From NCBI RefSeq assembly GCF_001510895.1, contig NZ_LPWA01000002.1, positions 112,671 to 176,670 on the forward strand: DNA of 64,000 nucleotides, given 5' to 3'. Source of the DNA: Mesorhizobium loti. Lineage in GTDB: Bacteria > Pseudomonadota > Alphaproteobacteria > Rhizobiales > Rhizobiaceae. Position 1 is the stretch's first letter. Each line of letters opens with the position of its first letter. The position numbers were made by a program, and so were the translations under genes. Positions 19,836 to 29,581 of this stretch are shown one piece after another. The notes under the pieces are model-generated. The model ran no database searches. It was given only the letters and a program-made list of their open reading frames with translations, and had not been told where the DNA came from.

Positions 19836-20636
19836 ATGAGTTTCGCTTACAAAGACGTCGGCGAGATGCGGGTCTATCCGCTCTATTGCGGCGGGGACAT
19901 GACGGACTGGGCTATCTTCGACCCGTTCGACGCGCGCGTTGGCACCAAAGTATTCAATCCGTACTTCATCTATCTGGTCACCCATCCGGACGGCAACGTT
20001 CTGTTCGACAGTGGCCCGCATCCCGACCTGCGCACTGACCCGCGTTCCCGACTTGGCGCGGGGGCCGACGCCTTTGAGGTGGTGATGACCGAACATGACT
20101 GGCTCGTGCCGAGGCTGGCAACGCTTGGCATGACGCCTACCGACATCACCCATGTCGTCCAGTCGCACCTGCACTTCGACCACGCCGGTGGCCTGGAATG
20201 GCTGACGCATGCGAAGGTCTATGTTCAGCGCGAGGAACTCGCCTTCGCCAGGAACCCGCCCCGTTATCAGCGAGAAATCTTTGTCGCGAATGATTTCAAT
20301 CATTCCATCCAATGGGTCGAACTTGACGGCAAGTGCGATCTCTTCGGTGACGGTCTGCTGCGGATCGTCCCGACACCGGGGCACACCAGAGGCCATCAGT
20401 CGCTGCTGGTGGGGCTTCGCTCGCGACCGGTTTTCCTGCTGGGCGACGCCGCCTATCTGGTGTCAAAGATGAGGACACGCTCGGTCCCGGCGGTGGCCTG
20501 GAGTCCCGATGCTTTCATGTCGACGTGGGATGCCGTGGAAGCCATCGAGCAGACGGAAGGCGCAAGACTCGTCGCCACGCACGAACTCGACTTCAAGTCA
20601 TCTGTCCCCATGGCGCCCCAAGCTTGGTTCGCATAG
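19836..20636 (+). CDS. Metallo-beta-lactamase-fold hydrolase, N-acyl-homoserine-lactonase-like
   Basis: 266 aa. Contains the di-zinc motif SHLHFDHAGG (HxHxDH), the downstream PTPGHTRGHQS His, and LLGDAAYL with the bridging Asp, plus the N-terminal insert of AiiA/AttM-type lactonases (FIYLVTHPDGNVLFDSGPHP). The fold and motif order agree with AHL lactonase or related gamma-lactone hydrolases. AttM-type enzymes in Agrobacterium belong to gamma-butyrolactone catabolism, so a catabolic lactone is as likely as quorum quenching. A strong ribosome binding site (aagggagag) precedes the ATG. It follows the aminotransferase gene. Confidence 0.82.
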   Translation: MSFAYKDVGEMRVYPLYCGGDMTDWAIFDPFDARVGTKVFNPYFIYLVTHPDGNVLFDSGPHPDLRTDPRSRLGAGADAFEVVMTEHDWLVPRLATLGMTPTDITHVVQSHLHFDHAGGLEWLTHAKVYVQREELAFARNPPRYQREIFVANDFNHSIQWVELDGKCDLFGDGLLRIVPTPGHTRGHQSLLVGLRSRPVFLLGDAAYLVSKMRTRSVPAVAWSPDAFMSTWDAVEAIEQTEGARLVATHELDFKSSVPMAPQAWFA

Positions 20637-20679
20637 TCGAGCTTGTGCACGAATCTTTCAATGTGGACGTATGTGTAAG

Positions 20680-20755
20680 CTGCACCTTACGCCGCAGCAG
20701 GCGCCGTTCGGCGGTTTCAAAAATCGGCATCGGCAGGCGGGCGGGCATCGGGCAA
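20680..20755 (+). pseudogene. Aldehyde dehydrogenase C-terminal remnant
   Basis: QQAPFGGFK, then in a shifted frame IGIGRRAGI, resembles the ALDH end motif PFGGFKxSGIGRExG. Only about 25 codons remain. Suggests that an ALDH gene once stood beside the aminotransferase. Low confidence because the match is short. Confidence 0.4.
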
Positions 20756-20865
20756 CCTCCGTCCCAGCCCTGCCCGTCGGCAGGCTAGTCTAGATCTTCA
20801 ATTGGGTTTTCCACACACCCACCCGCGCCCCTAAATTTAACGCACCGCTAAAATTCACCTTGCAA

Positions 20866-20880
20866 CTTATATGTTATAAG
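20866..20880. promoter_or_regulatory. Near-perfect palindrome CTTATATGTTATAAG, candidate GntR operator
   Basis: Differs by one base from the perfect palindrome at 18241-18255 and is followed by a further GTATAAG half-site. It lies 117 bases upstream of the peptide-binding protein gene, the expected place for an operator of the importer operon. Confidence 0.6.
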
Positions 20881-20996
20881 GTATAAGCTTTTGCAGTGCC
20901 CCGGGACTGGAGCTGGCGGGCGGGCATTGCACATTGGCGGTGCGCCACGAAATTGCGCGATTCGATTTTTCATCAAATCTGCAACGGGAGGAGAAA

Positions 20997-22670
20997 ATGA
21001 ACGAGTGGGTTCCTAATCGCCGTGCCGTATTGACCGCAATACTGGCTGGATCAGCCGCGCCTTTGATGTTGCGTTCGACAGCGCTTGCATCGCCATCGTG
21101 CGGCAATCACGTCGTTCGCATTGCAGCCATAGTTGCACCCGACACGATGAACCCATTCGCCACGTGGGGTGCATTTTGGCCAACCGTTTTCACGTATGAC
21201 TATTTGGTCGGCGTCGACGCCCAGCGCCATTCCGATAGGAAGGGATTTGCCAAGGAGTGGTCAGTTGCTGACGATAATCTTGCTTGGACGTTCAAGATCT
21301 GGCCCGGCATGAAGTGGTCGGATGGCCAACCCGCTACCGCTAGAGACGCGGCGTTCACCTATAACTATTTGCGAGGCTCCATAGGCAAGCCCGACGAACT
21401 GAACGTTGGCTGGAACAATACGAGCGGGTTGGAGAACATCGAATCCATTAAGGCGCTTGACGACGAGACCTTGCAAATGGTGACCAAGGCCCCAACCGGC
21501 TGGCCGATCGAAAATAACATAATGATGGTCCCCGAGCACATCTGGAAGGATGTCTCCTACGCCGATGCGCGCGGTACGTTTCAGAACAAGCCGCCGTTGG
21601 TGGGTACGGGTCCGATGATCGTTTCGGAGTTCCAGCAAGGCCAGTTCGCTCGCTTGACGCCGAATCCGTACTTTCGCACCGGGCAGCCGACAGTGGCCGG
21701 TTTGAATTTCCACTTCTTCGACACAGCCGATCCCATCGCTCAAGGTTTGAAGAGCGGAACTCTCGATTATGGAGTCAGCCTGACGGCTGCCCAATGGGCC
21801 GACCTCTCGAAAAACTCCGATATTGTGGTCGGAGAATCGCGGATCGAGCAGCGAAACTATCTGGCTTTTAACACTGTCTCAGGAGAGGGCGCCGGCAGCA
21901 CCAAGGCGCTGCAGGATCCAGCGTTCCGCGATGCCATCGGCTACGCGATAGATCAGAAAGCTCTCGTCGAGCGCGCGTTTCGTGGCCACGCGGATCCTGG
22001 CGTGGGGCTGACGATGCCGGTGGCAACCGACTATTATTCAGACCTGAAGGACATCAGGCGCCACTTCGATCTGGCCGAAGCCAGTCGCCGGCTTGATGCC
22101 GCGGGGTATCGGGACGCGAATGGCGACGGTGTGCGGGAGGACAAGGAAGGAAACAGATTCCAGCTTGAGTTGATTACCGGAACCGTCTCCGGCACTCTCG
22201 AAATACCGATTGCCGCAGTGCAGCTGGTTGCAGGATGGTTGGAGCAAATCGGCATTCCCGTATCGGTGACTCAGCTCGACTCCGGCGCACTTGGCGCCCG
22301 CACGGCAGCCCCAACTAACGGCGGCGGACGCTGGGATCTGGCGGTTGTTGCGGATTGGGCGTCGCCCTCGCCACAGGATCTGCTGAGGCTAGGCGACGCC
22401 AAGCTCATTGGTTCGGGCGACGTCGCATACTGGAAAAATGAGAAATTCGATGCGCTGCTATCTCAGGTTCGCGTCACCGCTGACCGTAAGAAAAGCCAGG
22501 AGCTGGTCGACGAGGCGTCGCGCATTATCTACACCGAGGCGCCTTATATTCTTCTTTGTTATCCCTTCGTGCTGGAAGCCCGCCGGAAGGATTGCTTCGA
22601 GGGTTGGGGAACGCACGACATCATGTCCCAGTGGAGCTACTTTCCTTTCGACCGTTTGAGGCCCGTTTAA
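20997..22670 (+). CDS. ABC transporter substrate-binding protein, peptide/opine type (SBP_bac_5)
   Basis: 557 aa periplasmic binding protein for oligopeptides or similar charged compounds. The N-terminus has an RR pair before a hydrophobic stretch (NRRAVLTAILAGSAAPLML), a Tat-like signal. The mature part has the family blocks (MNPFATWGAFWPTVFTYDYL, WTFKIWPGMKWSDGQPATA, FRDAIGYAIDQKALVERAF). The start at 20997 follows gggaggag; the longer frame from 20934 has no such signal. First gene of a five-gene operon with both permeases and both ATPases. The ligand cannot be read from the sequence. Confidence 0.9.
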   Translation: MNEWVPNRRAVLTAILAGSAAPLMLRSTALASPSCGNHVVRIAAIVAPDTMNPFATWGAFWPTVFTYDYLVGVDAQRHSDRKGFAKEWSVADDNLAWTFKIWPGMKWSDGQPATARDAAFTYNYLRGSIGKPDELNVGWNNTSGLENIESIKALDDETLQMVTKAPTGWPIENNIMMVPEHIWKDVSYADARGTFQNKPPLVGTGPMIVSEFQQGQFARLTPNPYFRTGQPTVAGLNFHFFDTADPIAQGLKSGTLDYGVSLTAAQWADLSKNSDIVVGESRIEQRNYLAFNTVSGEGAGSTKALQDPAFRDAIGYAIDQKALVERAFRGHADPGVGLTMPVATDYYSDLKDIRRHFDLAEASRRLDAAGYRDANGDGVREDKEGNRFQLELITGTVSGTLEIPIAAVQLVAGWLEQIGIPVSVTQLDSGALGARTAAPTNGGGRWDLAVVADWASPSPQDLLRLGDAKLIGSGDVAYWKNEKFDALLSQVRVTADRKKSQELVDEASRIIYTEAPYILLCYPFVLEARRKDCFEGWGTHDIMSQWSYFPFDRLRPV

Positions 22671-22671
22671 G

Positions 22672-23667
22672 ATGGTTGATGGTGGGCGGCGAGGGGCGGG
22701 CAGGCGTGTTGCCGGCATCCTCCTCAGGGCGGCCGTGACGCTTCTGATGGTAGCAGTCCTGAATTTTATCCTGTTCAGGATAGTTCCAGGCGATCCCGCC
22801 AGGCTTTTGCTGGCGGGTGCGCGCAGCAGCGTGACTGCCGAGCAGATGGAGGCCCAGCGCCAAGCCTGGGGCTTGGATCGGCCACTCTTTCCGGACCAGG
22901 TGGTCAACTACTTGTCGGCAACTCTCCATGGCGATTTCGGCTACAGCTTCAAGTTCCGCGGCAGGCACGTCGCTGACCTGATCTTGGAGCGGTTGCCGGC
23001 CACCATTGCGCTTGTCGGGCTAGCTCAGTTTATCGCTATCCTCAGCGGTGTCATGCTTGGCCTGTATGCAGGCTGGCGCAGAGGAGGGGCGGTCGATCAT
23101 ATCGCCACTGGAACCTCTCTTGCGCTCTATTCCACGCCTTCCTTCTGGCTCGGCATGCTCCTCGTGGTAATCTTCAGCACGGGACTGGGTTGGTTTCCGG
23201 GCTACGGTGCGTATTCGCCGGGCGCGGTCACAGGCTCTCTAGGGTCGTTGCTCGACTATCTGCGACATCTGACCCTCCCCGTTGCCGCGGTGGCGCTTGG
23301 GCTGATCGGCCAGTACGTGGTGGTCGCACGTGCCGCAATGAGCGACGTCGTCACCGAGGATTACATGGTAACCGCACGGGCCAAGGGGCTGACTAACGGC
23401 CAGATGCTGATGCGCCATGCGTTTCGCAATGCAATGCTGCCGGTCGTGACCTTGATCACCCTCAACCTCGGCTATGTGGTCGCAGGCGCCATCACCGTCG
23501 AAGCCGTGTTCTCCTGGCCGGGCATTGGCGGGCTGACGGTAGAGGCGCTTAACGCACGCGACTACCCGGTCCTGCAAGGCATATTCCTCCTGCTTGGCGC
23601 GTCGATCGTTGTCGCGAACCTTGCGGCCGATCTTGCCTACGGTCTCCTCGACCCCAGAGTTCGGTAA
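22672..23667 (+). CDS. ABC transporter permease, DppB type
   Basis: 331 aa inner-membrane permease with about six helices. The first helix at residues about 20-42 (VTLLMVAVLNFILFRIVPGDPA) is the DppB/OppB signature, and the EAA loop reads TARAKGLTNGQMLMRHAFRN. It starts one base after the binding-protein stop and overlaps the next gene by the stop codon, so it is translationally coupled. Confidence 0.92.
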   Translation: MVDGGRRGAGRRVAGILLRAAVTLLMVAVLNFILFRIVPGDPARLLLAGARSSVTAEQMEAQRQAWGLDRPLFPDQVVNYLSATLHGDFGYSFKFRGRHVADLILERLPATIALVGLAQFIAILSGVMLGLYAGWRRGGAVDHIATGTSLALYSTPSFWLGMLLVVIFSTGLGWFPGYGAYSPGAVTGSLGSLLDYLRHLTLPVAAVALGLIGQYVVVARAAMSDVVTEDYMVTARAKGLTNGQMLMRHAFRNAMLPVVTLITLNLGYVVAGAITVEAVFSWPGIGGLTVEALNARDYPVLQGIFLLLGASIVVANLAADLAYGLLDPRVR

Positions 23668-24599
23668 TGAGCAAAAGCATCGTTCAACATTCTCTCCCGG
23701 GCCGAGGGCGAGCTCTACAAAGCTTCCTGCGCAAGTTTGTCGGACACGGCGGCGCCCAGGTAGGCCTTGTATGCCTGGTGTTCTTCCTTGTCGTGTCGGC
23801 AATGCCGACTGTCCTGGTGGGGCCGCTGCAGACCGCCATCAATGCAACCGGCGATTTTCTCGCACCACCGTCGAGTGGACATCTGCTTGGCACCGACGAG
23901 GTCGGGCGCGACGTGCTCAATCTTGTCGTCCATGGCGCACGGATCTCGCTTACGATCGCGTTACTGGCGACCGTGATTAGCCTTCTCGTCGGGACCGCGA
24001 TTGGCATGATGGCCGGCTACTATGGCGGCAGGGTTGAAGTCTGGCTGATGCGCTTGACGGACTTCTTTTTTTTCATGCCGTCCTTCGTGCTGGCGCTGGT
24101 CATCACACCCGTGGTGCTCGAGGTAATGGGCCGCGGCGGAGAAATCCTCGGCTTCCGTCCTTCCCTGTTCGTTATCATTGTCGTCATCGGCATGACCAGC
24201 TGGGCCTTCGTCGCGCGCATCGTCCGCAGCCAGACACTGTCGCTGAAAGAGCGAACGTTCATCGATCGTGCCCGCGTCGTGGGCAGCAGCAATCTGAGCA
24301 TCATGGTGAAGCACATCCTGCCCAACCTTGTGCCGCAAATCGCGGCCAACGGGGCTCTGGTCGTCGCCGGCGCAATTTATGTCGAGACCTCGCTTTCGTT
24401 CCTTGGGCTTGGCGACCCGCTGCAGCCCTCGTGGGGGACGCTGCTCTCACAGGCTCAGCGTGCCGGCGCGGCCAGTGCAGGCGCATGGTGGTATCTCGGT
24501 GCGCCGGGCGTGTGCGTGCTTACGGTTTCGCTGAGCTTCGTCCTGATTGGCAATGCCCTCGACGACACGTTCAATCCACGGCGGAGGGTGATTCCATGA
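23667..24599 (+). CDS. ABC transporter permease, DppC type
   Basis: 310 aa permease of the OppC/DppC family. Seen: the N-terminal helix (GLVCLVFFLVVSAMPTVLVG), the periplasmic stretch LLGTDEVGRDVLNLVVHGAR that is diagnostic of DppC proteins, and the EAA loop with RARVVGSSNLSIMVKHILPN. Pairs with the DppB-type gene upstream. The ATPase gene starts 4 bases inside its end. Confidence 0.92.
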   Translation: MSKSIVQHSLPGRGRALQSFLRKFVGHGGAQVGLVCLVFFLVVSAMPTVLVGPLQTAINATGDFLAPPSSGHLLGTDEVGRDVLNLVVHGARISLTIALLATVISLLVGTAIGMMAGYYGGRVEVWLMRLTDFFFFMPSFVLALVITPVVLEVMGRGGEILGFRPSLFVIIVVIGMTSWAFVARIVRSQTLSLKERTFIDRARVVGSSNLSIMVKHILPNLVPQIAANGALVVAGAIYVETSLSFLGLGDPLQPSWGTLLSQAQRAGAASAGAWWYLGAPGVCVLTVSLSFVLIGNALDDTFNPRRRVIP

Positions 24600-25603
24600 A
24601 CAACGCCTCCAGGCAGAACGCTCCGCTTCTGGAAGTCAACGGCCTCTCTGTCGAGTATGGGCTCAAAGGCCATGCATTGCGCGCGATCGATGGCGTGAGC
24701 TTTGCGCTCGGAACCGGCGAGGCTGTCGCCCTGGTGGGCGAATCGGGCAGCGGCAAGACCACGACCGCGATGGCTATCGCGGGCCTGCTGTCACCCAACG
24801 CGCGCGTCAGCGAGGGCGAGGTCCGCTATTGCGGAGAGCGACTGCCGATCGATAACGATGCGGCCATGAGGCCGCATCGCTGGAGCGAGACATCCGTTGT
24901 CTTCCAGGGCGCGATGAATGCGCTCAATCCCGTTCACCGCATCGTCAAGCAGATCGCCGAGCCGTGCATGCTGAAGCTCGGCATGTCGCGTGGCGAAGCG
25001 ACGGCGCGGGCAAGGGAGCTGCTCGAACTCGTAGGCATCCCGGCCGATCGCGGGGCCGCATATCCGCACGAGCTGTCGGGCGGCATGCGTCAAAGGGTGA
25101 TGATCGCCATGGCGCTGGCATGTCGCCCCTCGATAATTATCGGTGACGAGCCGACGACGGCGCTCGATGTCATCACCCAGGCCCAGATCCTGAAGCTGCT
25201 TGGGGAATTGCGATCCCAGCTCAACCTGGCCCTGATGTTGATCACGCACGACCTGTCTGTCGTGGCAGAACGTTGCGACCGTATGATGATCATGTACTCC
25301 GGCCGGATTGTCGAGGACGGCACGGTTGCTGAGATCTTCGCCAGACCCCGACACCCGTACACCAGGCTGCTGATCGAATCGATCCCGAACCCGGCGAACG
25401 GCAAGAAGATGATCCGGCCAATACCGGGCGATCCGCCGAACTTGGTGAATCGACCCACCGGCTGCGCCTTCCACCCGCGCTGCCCATCGGCCATGCCAGT
25501 ATGCACGAGAGAAGTTCCCAGCCTCGAAAGGTTCGAGCTGGGACATGTGGCCTGCCACCTTCATCGGGCCTCGCAAGAAGAGAAGGTCGCAGCTCATGCC
25601 TGA
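24596..25603 (+). CDS. ABC transporter ATP-binding protein, DppD type
   Basis: 335 aa. Walker A GESGSGKTT, signature LSGGMRQRV, Walker B IIIGDEPTTALD, and the C-terminal oligopeptide-transporter tail with CAFHPRCPSAMPVC, the cysteine set often bound to an iron-sulfur cluster in Dpp/Opp ATPases. The start at 24596 overlaps the permease stop (ATGA); the longer upstream frame is a shadow. Confidence 0.93.
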   Translation: MNNASRQNAPLLEVNGLSVEYGLKGHALRAIDGVSFALGTGEAVALVGESGSGKTTTAMAIAGLLSPNARVSEGEVRYCGERLPIDNDAAMRPHRWSETSVVFQGAMNALNPVHRIVKQIAEPCMLKLGMSRGEATARARELLELVGIPADRGAAYPHELSGGMRQRVMIAMALACRPSIIIGDEPTTALDVITQAQILKLLGELRSQLNLALMLITHDLSVVAERCDRMMIMYSGRIVEDGTVAEIFARPRHPYTRLLIESIPNPANGKKMIRPIPGDPPNLVNRPTGCAFHPRCPSAMPVCTREVPSLERFELGHVACHLHRASQEEKVAAHA

Positions 25604-26594
25604 CACCGCCGACATCCTGCGTCTTGAGAGCCTGCAGGTCCATTTCCCTGCCCAGGGCGGGGTGTTCGACCGCATCCTCGGCCGCCCCGCCGTCGCGGTA
25701 CGCGCAGTGGACGGGATCGACCTCAACATCCGGCGCGGTGAGATCGTCGCCCTGGTTGGGGAATCCGGAAGTGGCAAGACCACTGTCGGCCGTGTCATCA
25801 CCAAGCTCGCCCAGCCGACAGCCGGCAGACTGCTATTCGAAGGCCACGACGTGACATCGGTTCAAAGCTTGTCGGCTCTGCGGCCTTATCGTCACCGCGT
25901 GCAGATGATCTTCCAGGACGCTTACCAGGCGCTCAATCCGCGGCACACCGTGTTCGATATCGTGGCGGAGCCGTTGCGGTCGCTGCGGTTGGCCAAGGGG
26001 AAACAGGTCACTGAGCGGGTGAGCGAAGCGCTTGCGTCCGCCGGGCTAAATCCTCCCAGTGATTTTTTTGCCCGCTTTCCTCACGAGCTGTCTGGCGGTC
26101 AGCGCCAGCGTGTGGTGATTGCCGGCGCGCTTGCCGTCAAGCCCGAGCTCATCGTTGCCGACGAGCCCGTGTCGATGCTAGATGTCTCAATACGCGCCCA
26201 GATTCTTCAGGTCCTGGTCGATCTGCGCGAAAAGCGCAACATGGCGCTGCTGTTCATCACGCATGACCTGCCGCTTGCCTGGCTGATCGCCGACAGGATT
26301 GCGGTCTTGTATCTCGGACGGCTGGTGGAGATCGGCAGCGCTGACGACATCACCTTCAACCCCCGCCACCCCTATACAGTGGCGTTGCGAAATGCCACCC
26401 CGCAGATAGGCAGTAATGCAGATCGCGGCGAGCTGCCGGCTCTGCAAGGGGAGGTTCCAAGTGCCGCGAGCGTGCCGAAGGGCTGCCGTTTCCATACGCG
26501 CTGCCCGCTGGCCTTTGATCGCTGCAAATCTGAGGAGCCTCCAGCTCTCGAAGTCGGACCAGAGCACACGTCAGTCTGCTGGCTCGCGAAGTGA
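25597..26594 (+). CDS. ABC transporter ATP-binding protein, DppF type
   Basis: 332 aa. Walker A GESGSGKTT, signature LSGGQRQRVV, Walker B LIVADEPVSMLD, and the C-terminal CRFHTRCPLAFDRCK cysteine tail. It overlaps the DppD-type gene by 7 bases. Last gene of the importer operon; 270 bases of spacer separate it from the oligopeptidase gene. Confidence 0.93.
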
Positions 26595-26865
26595 AGGGCG
26601 ATCTTTTTCTGCGACGGCTGCGATGACGCGCGCCCAACGCGGTTCTGCCGGAAGATTATCGGAAATCTCAGTCGCCGACATCGCGGCTTTTCATGCTGTC
26701 TCTTGGGAGGAAATTGATGTACCGACTTCGCCATCCGGTGGGTACTACCACTTGCTGCCGGACGTTTCGTGCGAGGCATCGCGTTGTTGATGCTGTTTGC
26801 GAGTCGGGTTGCGCCTCGGGGCCTTTGAAGTGTCTCGCAAATATTGTCGCCTACCTGAGGGCACT

Positions 26866-29040
26866 ATGATGGGAGGCAAACGCCTGCAGCCGCCGCTTCC
26901 CCGTGCCGAGCCGCGGATCAGGGTGCTCCATGAAGACGTCGCGATGGATTGGTATCGCTGGCTTCGCGACCGGGAGAATCCCGATGTCCGCGCCTATCTT
27001 GAGGCCGAGAATAGTTACGCAGAGCAAGCGACAGCCCACCTAAAAGAGCTCAAGGCGAAGCTCATCTCCGAGGTCGAAGGGCGCCAGCATTGGGAGGGCG
27101 GCCCACCTGCGTTCCAGGTTGGACCTTTCGAGTACTTCCAGAGACTCGATCCTAGCCTTTTGCATCCGAGGTGGTGGCGGCGGCCGATAGCTGGAGACCC
27201 GGCCGAGCTTGTAATCGATCCGAATGCGCTTGAAGGTGCCGATATCTTTTATCGGCTCGGAGTTTTCGAGCCGAGTGACGACGGGCGTTACGTGGCCTTC
27301 AGTTTCGATGTCGTCGGTGACGAAAACTACGAGCTTAGGGTGCGGGACGTGGAGACCGGACGCGATGTCTGGCAGGGCTCGATGCAGGCTGTGGCGGCAG
27401 CTTGGGCCGCGGATTCGCATACCCTGTTTTTCACTCGGGAGCGGCCTGATCTCAGGAGACAAGTTCACGAGCTTATTCGCCTGGATGTCGCAGCAGGGAA
27501 ATGCGAAGTAGTGTTTGAGGAGGCCGACGAGCGACTAAACGTGGGCATAAGGCGCTCTGACAGCGGTGCCTGGCTGTTCCTTGATGTAAAGGGCCCTCGC
27601 CGAGGAGCAGTGGAGGTTTGGTGCCTTCCCGCCGACCAACCGCGAGTTCCGTGGCGCCGTTTAGTGACGCGCAAATTTGGTCATCAGGTCATTGCCGAGC
27701 ACTGGCAAAACGAGTTCCTGTTCCAAGTCGATGACGCCGGACCGTATTGGCGGCTCGTAAGTGCGCCGATTGACGACCCGTCGCCTTCGCGGTGGGAAGA
27801 GGTCATACCACATCGGAACGGCGTAATGCTTGAGGAGGTCCAGGTGCTCGAGCACCACCTGGTTGTCCTCGAACGGGACGGCCTCCGTCCTCGCCTTTCG
27901 TCTCGCGACGAAAGCGGTCGGATTGGAGCGACGATAGTTCCTGACGAGCCGAGCTGCACTTTAGCGGTCGGCTTGTCGGCAGGGGGGCACTATTCGGCCG
28001 CAAGGCATGCGTTCCGAGGCTCGCGGCTGACGTACAGAATCAGCTCGTTCGTGAGGCCGGACACGGTCGTCGAGCACGATCTCTCTGACGGCCAATCGGC
28101 AGTACGCTATCAAGTTCGTATCCCAGGTTACGACCCGGCTCAATACGTGACGACGGTCGTGTTGGCGAAGGCGGAAGACGGAGTCCAGATCCCAATCTCG
28201 TTGGTGGCGCGACGCGACCGAACAAGCTCTGGGCCGGTATTATTGAACGTGTACGGCTGTTACGGAGTATCGAGATGGCCCTCCTTCTTCGCGTGGCCAT
28301 CGTTCATGGCCGCGCGGCTGAGCCTGCTCGATCGGGGAGTGGCGTTCGGTATTGTGCACGTACGAGGGGGCGGCGAGCTCGGGAGCCCATGGCATGAGGC
28401 GGCTACCCGCGATCGAAAGCGTGTTACCTACACGGATCTGATCGCTGCTGCCGAAGGGCTCATTGAACGGGGGATCGCCGCCCGCGACGGCGTTGTGATT
28501 GAGGGCCAGAGCGGTGGCGGGGGTACCGTGCTTGCCACGGCGCTGTTGCGCCCCGACCTTTTCCGCGCCGTGCTCGCCCAGGTTCCAGTCGCCGATATCC
28601 TGGATACCGAGCTAGACTTCATGTTGCCGTACGCGCAACAGGAAACGGCCGAGTACGGAGATCCCCACATCGCTCACGAATATCGCTGCTTGCGCAGCTA
28701 CGACCCATACTACAACCTCAGCGCCAACTGCCCACTTCCGCCGACCTACGTCGACAGTGCGCTCCACGATGGTCAGGTGCTATATTACCAGCCCGCCCGC
28801 TACGTGGCGCAGCGTCGGTCCTGCGCAACTGATCGCGATCCTGAGCTTGTCTTCCGCACGAGAGAAATAGGAGGCCATAGTGGCGCTTCACATGGACCTG
28901 GGATCGCCGAGGAAGCAGCATTTCGTATGGCCTGGGTTCTCGACCAACTCCGACACTCGAGTGGCAGCGGGGATGTTGGCGATCCTGGCAGATTGAGTAG
29001 GAGGGCTTACAGCGGGCGCAAGCAGCGGCGCGCCGCATAA
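26866..29040 (+). CDS. S9A prolyl oligopeptidase / oligopeptidase B family
   Basis: 724 aa serine peptidase. The N-terminal propeller domain begins after RVLHEDVAMDWYRWLRDREN. The alpha/beta-hydrolase domain has the nucleophile block GQSGGGGTVLATALLRPDLF, an LHDGQVLYYQPARY Asp region and GGHSGASHG with the catalytic His. Family enzymes cut short peptides up to about 30 residues. Next to a peptide importer, the obvious role is breaking down what the importer brings in. No signal peptide, so cytosolic. The nucleophile elbow reads GQSGGGG instead of the usual GGSNGG. The start at 26866 is chosen by homology; the ribosome binding site is weak. Confidence 0.88.
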   Translation: MMGGKRLQPPLPRAEPRIRVLHEDVAMDWYRWLRDRENPDVRAYLEAENSYAEQATAHLKELKAKLISEVEGRQHWEGGPPAFQVGPFEYFQRLDPSLLHPRWWRRPIAGDPAELVIDPNALEGADIFYRLGVFEPSDDGRYVAFSFDVVGDENYELRVRDVETGRDVWQGSMQAVAAAWAADSHTLFFTRERPDLRRQVHELIRLDVAAGKCEVVFEEADERLNVGIRRSDSGAWLFLDVKGPRRGAVEVWCLPADQPRVPWRRLVTRKFGHQVIAEHWQNEFLFQVDDAGPYWRLVSAPIDDPSPSRWEEVIPHRNGVMLEEVQVLEHHLVVLERDGLRPRLSSRDESGRIGATIVPDEPSCTLAVGLSAGGHYSAARHAFRGSRLTYRISSFVRPDTVVEHDLSDGQSAVRYQVRIPGYDPAQYVTTVVLAKAEDGVQIPISLVARRDRTSSGPVLLNVYGCYGVSRWPSFFAWPSFMAARLSLLDRGVAFGIVHVRGGGELGSPWHEAATRDRKRVTYTDLIAAAEGLIERGIAARDGVVIEGQSGGGGTVLATALLRPDLFRAVLAQVPVADILDTELDFMLPYAQQETAEYGDPHIAHEYRCLRSYDPYYNLSANCPLPPTYVDSALHDGQVLYYQPARYVAQRRSCATDRDPELVFRTREIGGHSGASHGPGIAEEAAFRMAWVLDQLRHSSGSGDVGDPGRLSRRAYSGRKQRRAA

Positions 29041-29581
29041 AGGCGAAGACCATCGCTCGTTGGCACTGGTCGGTGAGGCGGTTCGGCGTTCTTGCGACCG
29101 GGACCGAAGAGGTTGAACGGGGGCTCCATTTTTTCTATGCCGTCGCACGGGCGTCGACGGGCGACACAAGAGGCGTCCTTTGAGGCGATGTCAAGTCGCC
29201 GTTCCGCTTGATTTCGACGTTTTGGCGTACGCTGCGCACCGCCGCTTCGATCGGATAGTCTGATCTGGGATCGTCTTCAAAACGCCGCCCGTCATCGCGT
29301 CGGAGAGACCGGATCGGGCCTGTTCTCCGTGCTGAGCACTGCGATGTTTCCACCCACTGCGACACCGAGGCCGATTTCGTCTCAATGGCCAGTGCCCATA
29401 ACTCCCGATTTTCTTTATAAAAACATTTCGGAATTTTGCAAAATTATGGCCGTATATGTCTTTTGTGACGATTGAACATAACAAAATTAGTCAGTTCTTC
29501 ACTTGATTTGTTGCGCCTTTTATTGCGTTCTGAAGCGGCTCTGCGCGCTCCTAGAAACCGTTTTCCAATGAGAAGATCGAT
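29041..29581. other. Intergenic stretch upstream of the ALAS-like gene
   Basis: No gene recognised. The last 180 bases are AT-rich (CTTTATAAAAACATTTC and similar), unlike the flanks, and should hold the promoter of the gene at 29582. I looked for a -24/-12 promoter and found none; a TGT-N9-ACA at 29463-29477 has the wrong spacing for a NifA site. Confidence 0.4.

Noticed and set aside
29463..29477. NifA site upstream of the ALAS-like gene
   Set aside because: The spacing is TGT-N9-ACA, not N10, and there is no -24/-12 element with correct GG-GC spacing before 29582.
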